Source: Blasia pusilla
Lineage: Eukaryota; Marchantiophyta; Marchantiopsida; Blasiales
Length of the DNA: 64,000 nt
NCBI GenBank assembly: GCA_050084515.1
Contig: CM114273.1
Span: 25,110,001-25,174,000, forward strand
Direction of reading: 5' to 3'
A program made the position numbers and the translations under genes. This document shows positions 1-9,959 of the stretch, one piece after another; the stretch's first letter is position 1; each line of letters opens with the position of its first letter. The notes beneath the pieces are model-generated. The model ran no database searches, was not told where the DNA came from, and worked only from the letters and a program-made list of their open reading frames with translations.

Positions 1-1156
1 ACTTGCTCCAAGGTTTTAAACCTTGCGTCGCTTAGCTTCATCTCCACGAGTAGCTATGCCCTTTCTCATCTAAGGCTAGTCACAAGATATGTACGTCTCT
101 CGCCTAATGTTAGTCCCGGTGTCGGTTCAACCATCCTTCCTAGTCTCGCAACTAGCTATTATAGGTTGCAACTTTGATGGGTCACACCAAGGTCTTTCCT
201 ACTTGGACCCGCGATCATGATTTGCTTCATCCTTGGGTTGAATTCAACAATGACTTGAGTTATGGCCTTGTCCTTCATTGGACACCTAAGCCTAATCCAA
301 TCTTATCTAACCCAACATGTTGAGTCATACAAAGAACATAACACTTAGACCCCAATTGCAGTAGCAAGTTATGTAAAGCTCAACCACCTAATCTCATGCT
401 TCATTCATAATGTACAATATGTACAACTCATGCTTCATTCATAATTTCATTCATCCCGCTGAAAACATTCAAAACTCATTCCTCAATCAAGATAAATTTT
501 TTAGACTTTCTTGAATTCTTAGAATTTACAAGTTTTCACATACCATTAATGTTGTGATCCAAAGAAAATAATGTCTAGTGGCAATTCTACAAAAGAGGCC
601 ATTACGCTCAAGCTATGTGCTAAATTTTAGTCTCACCACATACCTTTTGTGTGATTTTCTACTTCTTAATTCCTCTTGAAGTTACCCAACATGAGTAAGA
701 TTACTCTAAGCTTTCTATGTTCTTTTGCCTAAATGATATTAACCTTCCCATGCCACTAAGTACTTGTTTACTAATTCCCTTCCTCTCTTCACTCTCCACT
801 CATCGAGTATAGTCTTGACTTCAAAACCCTCTTGGTCTTTAACTATGATCAGATCTGGTTGCACCAATCTTGTCCGAGAGGGATCTTAATCATTCAAAAA
901 TTCTTTTAGTTCACTAACACATAACATATCATGAACTCTCCTTACCTCCAATAACAACCTCAATTGGTCATGGTTGCACAAAATGTCTATGGACATGTGG
1001 ATATGTTTATCGACATGGAGTGCAAGAGGTGGAGCCCACACTTATAGCTCATGGTGGAAGGCATGGCGGGTATGGTGGGAGAAATAAGGAGGTAGGAAGT
1101 GTAGGTCGGGAGAGGAAACAGAAAATTGTAGAACATAGAGGCAAGTGGGGGGAATG
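1..1156. other. No gene recognised
   Basis: AT-rich sequence with no coding signal I can support. It lies beyond the C-terminal end of the gypsy integrase remnant on its right, so it may be the decayed 3-prime end or LTR of that element, but I found no partner LTR in the window. Confidence 0.4.
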
Positions 1157-1245
1157 AGAAAGAGGGGGCATATGCCCCCTCTTTCTATGTGGGCTTATTT
1201 CTATCCTATCCTTTCTCCCACCATAGGATAGAAATAAGCCCACAT
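1157..1245. repeat. 30-bp perfect palindrome followed by a 23-bp-stem hairpin
   Basis: Positions 1157-1186 form a perfect 30-bp palindrome centred on GCATATGC. It is followed immediately by two perfect 23-nt inverted arms (1187-1209 and 1223-1245) around a 13-nt spacer. Both structures were checked base by base. They lie beside the gypsy integrase remnant. They could be the fold-back of a small MITE-like element or a recombination scar. No coding function is implied. Confidence 0.85.
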
Positions 1246-1289
1246 ATATGGACATGTATGCGGACTCAGACTTTTTCCATATGCAACCT

Positions 1290-1720
1290 TACAATTGGTA
1301 TGTCATATCCTTGATCTTTTTGAATATCTCGAGGGGTCCCATATATCTAAACGCCATTTTCCTAGAGATACTTGAAGATAATTGATGGGACCTTATTCTT
1401 AGCTAGATGAGATTCCCAATTTCAAAGCTTACATAGGGCTTATGAACATCAACTTGTCACTTGTAGCAACGTCAGGCACTTTTTGACAATGAGGAAGCCT
1501 GTACATACTCCTACAATTGCTTTGCCAAGAAGTCCTCAATTATCGACATGGAACTCTTCATTCAAGATGCCTTTAGTTCTTTGAGCCACATTGGGGTTCA
1601 AGGATTGAACCACACTACCAACAAGAATGGTGTGTATCATATTTTTAAAAGCGTGAAGTGATTATACTTATTAAACTCCTCAATGGGCAAATGCTTTGTC
1701 CAATCTATTTGATATATCAA
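1290..1720 (-). pseudogene. Ty3/gypsy integrase C-terminal remnant
   Basis: Translation of the minus strand, read through several stops and frameshifts, gives the pattern of the end of a gypsy integrase. A segment beginning WTKHLPIEEF resembles the usual W-x-x-x-L-P-x-x-E-F-x-Y-N stretch after the DDE core. Further on come YVSFEIGNLI and FRYMGPLEIF, which match the conserved V-G-D-L-V and R-Y-x-G-P-F-x-I stretches before the end of the protein. The remnant is highly degenerate and not functional. It adjoins a copia-type gag/protease remnant in the same orientation, which is not a normal element order. The assignment rests on motif spacing read by eye. Confidence 0.55.
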
Positions 1721-1849
1721 TATATAGTTTTGATTTTCATATATACTCCTTTAGCGCTAAGTTTATATGTTTTGATTGATCTACCATCTTAAGTGATAAC
1801 TCAAACTTAGGAGCATATCTACTCCTAATATCTTGAACAAGTACATCCC

Positions 1850-3220
1850 TAGCATAGAAACATCTTATTTGAATATTATACGAGATTTTGTTCCTTTGGC
1901 TATCATAGTCTAGTTATCCATTGTTTCAATGAAGCAACCATTTGTATTAAACTTCACATAATAACCTAGCTTGTTATACTATATATCTTAAAGAGATCAA
2001 ATTCTTGCAATGGTAGGAATATACAAATTATTTTTGAGAGCTCAAAGACCATACGATGCTATTGGAATTTTACTAGTATGCATAATATAATATTGCATAT
2101 CGTCTCTTATCAACACTATTGCAAGATCTTTCACAGGCTTTATATTGTTGAGTCATTTAGCTTGTGAGGTCATGTGATTTGATGCACTAGAGTTAATATA
2201 CCAATGTCTTGTAGAGTCTTTCTTGACCATTACTCTCATATGATGAATCATGGCCAAGAGATGCTCAATCTGTGAATGTTATAACTCTTGATTTTGTAAT
2301 TTATCTTGTTGATCCACATATTTTTCTTATTGTAGGATTTTCATTCTCATATTTCCTTTTTTTTAAGCAAAACTTGGCATGGTGACCCTTCATCCCACAA
2401 TAATTACAAAATACATGGACCCTTTGTTTCTAACCTTGAACCCAATGATTTCCACCATCACCACCTTGTGATTTTGCCTTGTATTAGTTTATAGTTGATT
2501 GAGTGAGATTATGTCGAGTGTCTCTTGCTTCAGATGCTTGATATCCACCATGGCCACGAAAGATTCTACCATGACCTCTGCCTTTGTTTGATGTGTTACC
2601 TACAAATAGAGTATTTTCTTGCATATGAGGCAAGTGGTTAGTGCCTACTAGACGCATCTCCTCACTGATTAACAATGAAATAAACTCTTGAAAGGTTGGA
2701 TACTTCTCTCTCATAAAGTTAGAGATATCAAAAGACTTATAATCTTTTGGAAGGCATTCAAGAATGAAAAAAATTAGATAATTATCTTCTACAATTACTC
2801 CAATGCTATTCAACTAATGAACAATATGTCTAATATTCAAAATAAAGTCATTAATGTTATGTGATCCTTTTTTCACTCCATTTAATTTAAGTTGAAACTT
2901 ACGACCTTTGTAGATATGTAGAACAACTTCTCCAATGCATCTTAGGCCTCTTTCATAGTATCAACATCTTGAATTTAATCGATCATTGGTGAACTGATCG
3001 TTATTGAGATGTAGTGGATTACTTGCCTTGTGCATTTTTTCCAAGCGCGAACATTCAAGTCTGTTAAGTCACCTTGTGGTTTGGCCTCATCGCTTATAGC
3101 AAGCTCCCATAGTTCTTGACCCATGAGAATTTTTTTCATGGATCATCTTTATTGCTCGGCCTGTATCTTCTACCATTGAGCTCTAACACAAATTTACTTG
3201 CCCCAAATTGAAATTGTGCC
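1850..3220 (-). pseudogene. Ty1/copia gag and protease remnant
   Basis: Reading the minus strand from about 3.2 kb downward gives a decayed copia Gag. The early segment contains ILMGQELWEL, typical of the UBN2/gag family. The best open stretch (2484-2813, 109 codons) contains the later gag helices. A CCHC zinc knuckle C-x2-C-x4-H-x4-C follows at about 2.35-2.41 kb. About 2.2 kb there is a copia protease-like segment, HWYINSSASNHM, in which Ser stands where the catalytic Asp is expected. Downstream text to about 1.85 kb resembles the protease-integrase linker of copia Pol. Many stops and shifts separate the pieces. No LTR pair was found. It is an old, inactive fragment. Confidence 0.65.
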
Positions 3221-4533
3221 TTCTCTTGCCTCTCTTCTCTCCTCATAGACAAAGAATTTCAATGGATATTCTCGTATCGCTATGACGTCATGTAGAAAAT
3301 AGCTAAACAAGCATGATTTATGGAATACGACTCTTACACGCACGTTTCAATATGGAGAACAAAATTTTGTAATGAGAGAATGAGTGGAGGCTCGTCCCCT
3401 TCTCAATTATATAGGGTACGTATGAGCAACCCTAACCCAGATCCTTACCATAATCTTGAGTTATACTAATTATGGTTAACTAATCTTAGTTAAGATAATC
3501 ATGCTTAATTGACTAACCAAGATTAAGTTTTTCTTACTTCGTGTGAGTACCAAATCAGTAGTTTGTGTGTTCGATGAGTTTGACTTTAACTCTATCTTCA
3601 ATAGAACATACACACACAAGCTATCAGGTGATATTTGACTCGATTAACAGATCATATGGCCAACAATAACAAAAGAGGGGGATTGTCCTTGAAGATCCAA
3701 ACGCAACAAACCTGTCGCCAACCTCATCCGACACCTTATGACAAAGTTACGTCCAAAACCCTCTTGACTCTCTACACTGTCAGCATATTAGAACTCTACC
3801 TATCTCTTGACTATGATATGATAAGTCAAAATACACACACCTAACATAACACTATATAGTGCAATACATTATTTATAACTACATAATTTGGTTGGTTGTG
3901 TGGGAATTATACAACACACAAATATTGGCTTCCTTTCGAGCTTCTTGTAGTGGAGGGAATTAAATAGAAGGAAGCATGACTAATGCATAGAATATTGAAC
4001 AAGGGCTCGAATGGTTAGGGATGGAGATAAAGATGGTTCTTTCATTATGGACCTAAGATACAATCATATACTACTATCCCAAGCCTCCATCCTACATAAT
4101 TCCAATAAGAACCATGGTTGAGACATAACCACACACTCCTCTGTATTCCAATTTTTTATCCCTAAAGGAACAAGGGCACCGACCATCCTGGTTATCATTC
4201 AATCATATGTACAAGAGGATAAAAAAAGTACCAAGTTTGGAATGGGGGCATGTGGAAATGGGGGGCTGATTGAGTCCTTTTCTCCATAAAGGGAATATCC
4301 CAGAAAAGAAGAAGTTTCAACCTTCAGTCAAAGAAGAAAAGGAGAAAGCCTGAATAAAAAATGGGTGATGGAAAACCCATTGGGAGTACAAAAGAGGAGG
4401 ACTCAAAGAGTCGAGTACGCGAAGGCCACAACCAACCCAAAAAAAGAAAAGCCCCCCTCTTTGGCTAAATTCACCAAGAGGAGCGAAAATATCAACAACA
4501 CCTAGAGAGGTATGACTACCATTAAGTGGGCCT
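3221..4533. other. No gene recognised; possible decayed 5-prime end of the copia remnant
   Basis: The 3.25-3.65 kb part lies where the leader and LTR of the copia remnant should be (upstream on the minus strand) and is AT-rich with repeated TTAGTTAA-like words. I could not find a matching second LTR or a primer-binding site. Nothing else in the interval is recognisable. Confidence 0.35.
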
Positions 4534-4644
4534 TGTCGTGCGAATCCACATCATCATATAATATACATCCTTGACATACCATACTCACATACATACATAC
4601 ATACATAGACGAGAGCATCCACAAACACAAGTGTACCACAATTG
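4534..4644 (-). repeat. Module B2, outer end of copy 1
   Basis: This stretch of about 110 bp begins TGTCGTGCG and closely resembles 5015-5120 on the other side of module A. On the element strand it ends in CGCACGACA, the same terminus seen in the LTRs of the unrelated chromodomain element at 45.9-53.2 kb. It is therefore a real element terminus rather than flanking DNA. Confidence 0.75.
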
Positions 4645-5012
4645 TGAAATCCGTGAAAGACCTACTGTCATAAAACACGTATAGAATCACATACAATCGA
4701 GCCAAACCCACTCCACGATGGGAGAATCTAGGTCGAAGCTTGCGGGAACCACCATAACCAAGAGCTCTACTCACTACCAAGGCTAACTCCCAACGCAAAA
4801 GGCTCAACTCAAAGAACTAACTGTTCTTTGAGTGCACTCCACACTATATCCTCCAACCTAAGAGCGGACCCTACTGGAAAAGTCACCCTCAACTGAGTAA
4901 CCCCCAACCCTATGTATGAAACCGCATCTCTACCTGGACACTACGGTCCTACATAAGGTATGGCCTCTACTAGCACACTATACTCTACTACATAATCCGT
5001 ATGGTCATGACA
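4645..5012 (-). repeat. Module A2 of copy 1 (368 bp)
   Basis: This is a near-identical copy of 13891-14253 with one 5-bp indel and scattered substitutions. It starts TGAAATCCG and ends GTCATGACA, so it has TG and CA ends. Alone it looks like an LTR, but here it is flanked on both sides by module B. Confidence 0.85.
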
Positions 5013-5014
5013 GC

Positions 5015-5120
5015 TGTCGTGCGAATCCACATCGTCATATAACATACATCGCTGACATACCATACTCACATACATACATAACATAGAGGAGAGCATCCAC
5101 AAACACAAGTTTACTAAACC
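5015..5120 (-). repeat. Module B1 of copy 1, next to a purine tract
   Basis: Second copy of module B, starting TGTCGTGCG. On the element strand it directly follows the purine-rich decamer AGGGGGGCGA (5121-5130), a plausible polypurine tract. That would make B1 the start of the element's 3-prime LTR. Confidence 0.7.
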
Positions 5121-5130
5121 TCGCCCCCCT
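5121..5130 (-). promoter_or_regulatory. Polypurine-tract-like site, copy 1
   Basis: The element strand reads AGGGGGGCGA immediately upstream of module B1. The corresponding sites in copies 2 (31043-31052) and 3 (62635-62644) read AGGGAGACGA and AGGGGAGCGA at the same boundary. Conservation of the purine run at the same place in three copies supports a role as plus-strand primer. Confidence 0.6.
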
Positions 5131-5293
5131 AACTGGCGGTTAGGTCCCTCTAACTCTCAAGTAGCCCTATACATCTACTTCATGCTATATACCTTCTTGG
5201 GTGCACGAATCAGAAGGTCGGGTGCTAGGTTGCCCCATCGTTAGTCGCACATATGTAATCCATATCATGCAAAGATCAAGTCATCTACCTCTC

Positions 5294-5767
5294 TTAAGTA
5301 CATCGAGGAAAAATCCACCTTCCAGTAGGAACAACATCCATACGTGGAGTCAAACACATCATGTGCCAACTCTTAGAACACCGATCACACACCAACATAC
5401 GGGCTGCGTTACCAGCATACCCACACAACATGCACCTCAAGCTAGCACGTATCATGGCTAAGCTTGGGTCAACAGTACCATCCACATTTGGAAGATAACA
5501 TGGCGCATAATTGCGCATATGGTCCTTCCAAGAAATTCCATCACGACCCTCCAAAATGAGAACTCCAGAAGCTAACACCTCGCGCACTCGTAAAATAGTG
5601 CGGCCTGCCGTCACTTCCAACGTTATCGGTGCAATCTGCTGCAAATAGACATAGTCCTCCACATGGAACCTACAAATTGATGGTTGATAACCTCCATCCC
5701 GAATGGTTGCATACCGCAATGTATCCATGTGTTGAGCAATGGAAAGATTCTCAAAGTCTGTTGGCAT
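5294..5767 (-). pseudogene. Copy 1 integrase C-terminus plus PHD finger
   Basis: An open stretch of 157 codons. The first part continues the integrase after its catalytic core, including a stretch resembling the V-x-x-Y-V-Y-L-Q spacing of gypsy integrase C-termini. From about residue 112 a PHD zinc finger follows: C-x2-C (CMLC), then C-x2-C (VCDRC), H and C (SWHMMC), and a closing W-x-x-x-x-C. The position of the seventh zinc ligand, Cys in W-x-C-x-x-C, is Phe here (GRWIFPRC). The protein ends one residue after the last Cys, so the PHD finger is the extreme C-terminus of Pol. PHD fingers usually bind histone H3 tails. At this position chromoviruses carry a chromodomain, so a chromatin-reading role in target choice is inferred. 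Confidence 0.8.
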
Positions 5768-5791
5768 AACTCTCCGAAAGAGCTCTGCTGG

Positions 5792-6286
5792 CTAAGAACA
5801 CACTCTCATCCACATCTCTGGGTCATCAAGGTTCACCACCTCACTAGACTCCCGACGAATTGCTGCTGGCAAGTCTGGATCTTGGCCGTATAACAGAAAA
5901 TAAGGTGAGAAGGAAGCCAAGGATGCTTGGCGACTGAACCTATACTCGATGGCTAACCATGGCAACTGAATATCCCAGTCTCCAAGATACCCCTTCTGTA
6001 GGCCATACTTGCGCAATGACCTCTTCACCGTCTAAACCACACGCTCAGCCAAACCATCCCCCTCTGGATGATCTCGAAACATAGTCCAATGATCGATCAA
6101 TGCCTTGTCACACAAGACCTGAAACTCACCCTGAAACTCTGTACCGTGGTCGGTCAACACTTCAGCTGGTGCATCAAAATGACTAAGCACTCTATCAAGA
6201 AATGCATACGCCGTTCCCTCACTTGCCTTGTCAGGTAATGGCACCAACTCAATCCACTTGGAAAAGTGCTCCACCATCACCAACAC
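5792..6286 (-). pseudogene. Copy 1 integrase catalytic core
   Basis: Two open stretches (6032-6286 and 5792-6028) on the minus strand carry the DDE integrase core. The second catalytic Asp is in EVLTDHGTEF and the catalytic Glu in DGLAERVV. The first Asp lies just upstream in the RNase H/integrase segment (YRWSVDFAGPL). A stop separates the Glu segment from the following helix (KRSLRKYGL), and another TAG ends the stretch at 5792-5794 where copy 2 has CAG. All three acidic residues can be seen in copy 1, but the reading frame is broken. Confidence 0.8.
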
Positions 6287-7278
6287 ATATCGATGATGTA
6301 AATACCAATCGGTAACGGTCCCGCAAAGTCCACACTCCAGCGGTAACCCAACCCCATAATAGGCAAGGGGTGTAACTGTGGTGTAGGGGCATTGAATGAT
6401 GCCCTCACCTGGTCACAAACCATACAACGTGACACCAACTGCTGCACCTGAGTATGCATGCCATGCCACCAATATTGACCAAGGAGTAAGCTATACGTAT
6501 GCTTTACCCAAAAATGTCCCAACTCCTCATGGGCATGTCGCACAATGCGCTCGCTTTGAGCCAAATGCGGCACTACTGGTACTCTACCATCCTCCCACAC
6601 CCGAAGAATATGTGTTCCCTCCAATCGATACCTCTTAGGACGTTGAAGAACACGGTCTCGCTCCTTGGCACTCACTATGCCTAGCACCCTACTGGTCCGT
6701 AGGAACTCCAACACCAACGCATCATCATGAATATCACGCTCATCCGTACCACCATCTCCAACCTTAGGATCTGAAGGCTGGCCATCTACCCTCTGACTAG
6801 AGTAAGATGTCATGTGGTCCTCCATACTAGAGTCCATCCCTAACCAACATAAAAAGGCCGATGCATGCCAACCTGGCACCATCTCCTCATCAACCTCGCC
6901 ATGCCATCTAGCCCCAGTTGTATCCTCTTGGCTAGTACACGGGTTCCTACTCAACCCATGAGCATCAAGGTTGGAAACTCCAGGTCTATGTACCACCTGG
7001 AAGTCATACTCCTGTAAGATAAGAGCCCACCGTGCAAGCTTCCCTATAAGCTTGTCAGACTCCATCAACCACTTGATCGGCTGGTGATCAGTTACAAGGG
7101 TAAACTGTGTGCCAAAAAAGTAACACCTAAAGTGTGACACAACCCACACTACTGCCAAGCACTCTCCCTCATATGAACTATAGCGCGACTCCGCTGCATT
7201 ATTCGAACGACTTGCATAGGCCACTACAAACTCCATGTGCTCATCATCATGTTGTGTTAACACCGCTCCAAGTCCCAA
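6277..7278 (-). pseudogene. Copy 1 RNase H and integrase zinc-binding domain
   Basis: A 333-codon stretch. The N-terminal part is Ty3-type RNase H: GLGAVLTQHDDE, YSSYEGECLAVVW, the DHQPIKWLM motif and the closing LSRNP. A long acidic linker follows. Near residues 250-295 is the HHCC integrase zinc finger (HAHEELGHFWVKH and CMVCDQ). The C-terminus has the first DDE aspartate in SVDFAGPL. It is displaced from the RT frame by a frameshift near 7.3 kb. RNase H and integrase are fused in the usual Ty3/gypsy order RT-RH-INT. Confidence 0.85.
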
Positions 7279-7328
7279 CCTACTCCAATCAGTGTGTAAC
7301 TGAAATGGGCGCCTTCAGATAGGTCTCC

Positions 7329-8350
7329 TCAAGATAGGCGCCGCCACCAACTGGGCCTTGAGCTCCACAAAAGCTCTTTCCTTATCATCTCCCAGTGCCA
7401 CTCTTGATCTGATTTCAACAATTGGTTCAAAGGCTTTGCCATAGCACTAAATCCCTTCACATACCTCCGATAGTAATTCGCCAATCCCATGAATGCCCGA
7501 ACTCTACTCACATCTACCGGACGCGGAATAAGTGCAATAGCCTCCAGCTTTGCTTGCTGAACTCCCAAACCACCTGGATAGATCACATGACCCAAGTACT
7601 CAACATCCTCATGGAAGAACTTACACTTTCCTGGATGCAAACGTAGACCATGAGCTTTCAACCGCTCAAACACAATCTGCAAATATATCCGATGCTCCTC
7701 CACGGTGTTACTAAACACCAAGATATCATCAATGTAACACTGAACAAAATCCAACCTTGCTAGGATCATGTCCATCACTCTCTGAAACTCGGCACGTGCA
7801 TTCTTCAACCCAAAGGGTAAGAATTTCCACTGGTACAAACAATCCTTGCCATGAGAGTTGACAGCCAAAAATGTTGTCTTGGCCTTATCACTCTCCCGAA
7901 TTGGCAACTAATGGTATCTTGCCCGAAGATCCAAAGTACTGAAAATCTTTGCCTGTCCCACCATATCAAAGATCTCCTCAAGTGAAGGCATGGTATACCT
8001 ATCGGCCTTGGTTTGCCGATTGATAGCACGGTAATTTCCACACATCCGCCTATCCGTGTAGTTGCCATGCATATCCTTTTTTGCAGGCATGACAATGGCT
8101 GATGCATACTCTCCATGCGACAACTCTACTAATCCAGCCTCCAACAGGTCCAACGTCCTACTCTGAATCAGGTCCCTCTCCATATCACTATATCGGTAGG
8201 GACGACAAAAGATTGGCATATCACTAGCCAAATCAATCCGTATACCGGGTCCAACCAAAGCACCCAACTCCTTCATGCTAAAGGCAAAACAACTCCTATA
8301 AGCACGTAGGAACTGTGTCAAGCGTCGTTTCTCACCACCCGGTAAGCTTG
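7329..8350 (-). pseudogene. Copy 1 reverse transcriptase
   Basis: Two in-frame stretches (7908-8447 and 7329-7907) separated only by a TAG at 7908-7910 where copy 2 has CAG. The order of RT motifs is complete: an N-terminal segment with AGLVELSHGEYASAIVMP, the RMCGNYRAINRQT fingers motif, STLDLRARYH with its Asp, FLPFGLKNA, the catalytic YIDDILVFS, the LHPGKCKFF and VEYLGHVI thumb motifs, and the RAFMGLANYYRRYV connection segment. These are classic Ty3/gypsy motifs. Catalytic aspartates are present. It lies in the same frame as the methyltransferase motif I-VIII block upstream. Confidence 0.88.
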
Positions 8351-8589
8351 GGCCTAAGTAATGGCTCCCAAGTCTCCTCCACTGGCACACTAGAGGGAGA
8401 GGACGACGCCATTGGCTGCTACGCAACCCCCTCACAAGATGGTACACCCTTAGCTACACCATCATCTGAGCAAATAACTCCTCCACCAGCATGAGCAACC
8501 AACTCCACATGCCCAGCCATTACATCCCATTTACTCCAAGGATGCAAAATACTACTCTCCTCGCCCCCAACCAATGCCTCTACTGTCCC

Positions 8590-9640
8590 GGTAGCCATCG
8601 AGCTCATCACAAGGGGTGGAAGACCCACAGACATAGTCCGAAGTTGACGTTGCTCGGCCATACCAAGACTCAAAATCCAAGTCAAACAATTCAGGTCCAT
8701 GGCATGACCCAACACATGACGTCGTGAAGCCTCAGAAATGGAAGCAACTGCTGTCACACCACTAGAAAATCCCATCGCACGCTCTCTCTCATCAGCGTTA
8801 GGCTCCACCAACTGTCGCACATGAGAATCCCATACAAGCCCGGGACCACCTTCCCTGTAGGCATGTGACGAGGGAAAACTCACAAATATGGGTAGTGCCA
8901 TCCTAGGCTGGCCCACACGGTTCACCACTGCCATGGATGACCGATGAATAACCCTCACCACTGAGAAAGTCGCCCAGTATCCAAGATACTATCCACTGTA
9001 AGGCAAGGATCCCGTTGCACTGCATCATATGCTCGACGTAGAACCTCCCTAGGCAACAAGTTTGTCCACCACAAGCGTGGACGATGTGCACACGAGCCAA
9101 CTCGCGCTGCATCCAACAACATCGCTGGTCCAATCCAAGACCGTACCTCATGAACACTCGCCATCATCCGGGTCCGAGTGTCACCCAACAATGGAACATT
9201 CTCCAGAATGTAAGCTGGAGCATGTGCCTGATGAACCTGAAGATGTCGTGACACCCGTAACATCTCCCAAAATAATAGAGACCTAGGGTCGTGTAATTCC
9301 TCACCACGACCCATACGTGTATGACCCTGACATGACCATCTGGCAATCACCAAATCCACAGGACCAACCCTCTCAAGATCCTACGCCCCCAACAATGCAA
9401 TGTGTGACGGCAAAGCACGCTGGTACCCACGAATAGCTAATGGCGGCAACAACTCAGGATATCTCCACATCAACTGACCAATATGTCGGGATGAGACTCT
9501 CTGGGCCGTCTCATCTCGCTCCACATACACGTATCTCCGCTCAGGAATACCGGTTTGCAACATTGCAGCCAAACCAGTGCCAATCCCACCAAAGAGATCT
9601 AACACATAAATGCCCTCGGACGGATACTGCCATACAATGG
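8590..9640 (-). pseudogene. Copy 1 DNMT3-like cytosine-5 DNA methyltransferase domain
   Basis: C5-methyltransferase motifs appear in canonical order between protease and RT. Motif I is LDLFGGIGTGL (about 9.58-9.60 kb). Motif II is YVYVERDE. The motif IV region is DLVIARWSCQG, with the catalytic Cys codon at 9330-9332 but Ser where Pro normally precedes it. Motif VI is YILENVP (Glu codon at 9201-9203) and motif VIII is AHRPRLWWTNL. Motif IX, ERERAMGF, is at about 8.78 kb. Motif X, VLGHAMDLNCLTW, is at about 8.69 kb. The LLDAARVGSCAHRPR run resembles the DNMT3 segment ending A-A-H-R-A-R rather than bacterial or DNMT1 enzymes, and the order excludes the rearranged DRM type. TAG at 9381-9383 and a frameshift near 8.96 kb break it. 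Transfer of a methyl group from SAM to cytosine is the family activity. Here it is inferred for the ancestor only. Confidence 0.85.
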
Positions 9641-9650
9641 GTGTAGTATC

Positions 9651-9932
9651 CTAAGGGGATAACCCAATTGGACCAAAAGTAGGAGTCCACCATGGGGCCT
9701 CCTCTTCCTCGTGAGGTATAACAGCCTCACACCAAGCCTTCTGCACTAGGCGATCAGCCTCTTGCCGTAGTGCACCGCCAGAACTCCAAAGTGGCACATC
9801 CAACGATGAGGATACCACTACTGCAAAACTAGGGACCTCCTCTACCTCCTCATGCACAGGAGAATCCATAGCAGAAAGGTTACCCTCCAAAAAGTCTCCT
9901 GGCCAAGTGACTACTCCACTAAAACCAGCCAA
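9651..9932 (-). pseudogene. Copy 1 linker between protease and methyltransferase
   Basis: Open stretch of 93 codons in the same frame as the protease upstream and the methyltransferase downstream. The sequence is acidic and Ser/Val-rich with no recognised domain. It is partly matched in copy 2 (about 35.3-35.5 kb), and ends at TAG 9651-9653, where copy 2 has a TTG codon. It probably joins the two domains of one polyprotein. Confidence 0.6.
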
Positions 9933-9959
9933 AGATGCTAATACCGTTGGGGAAGACCC

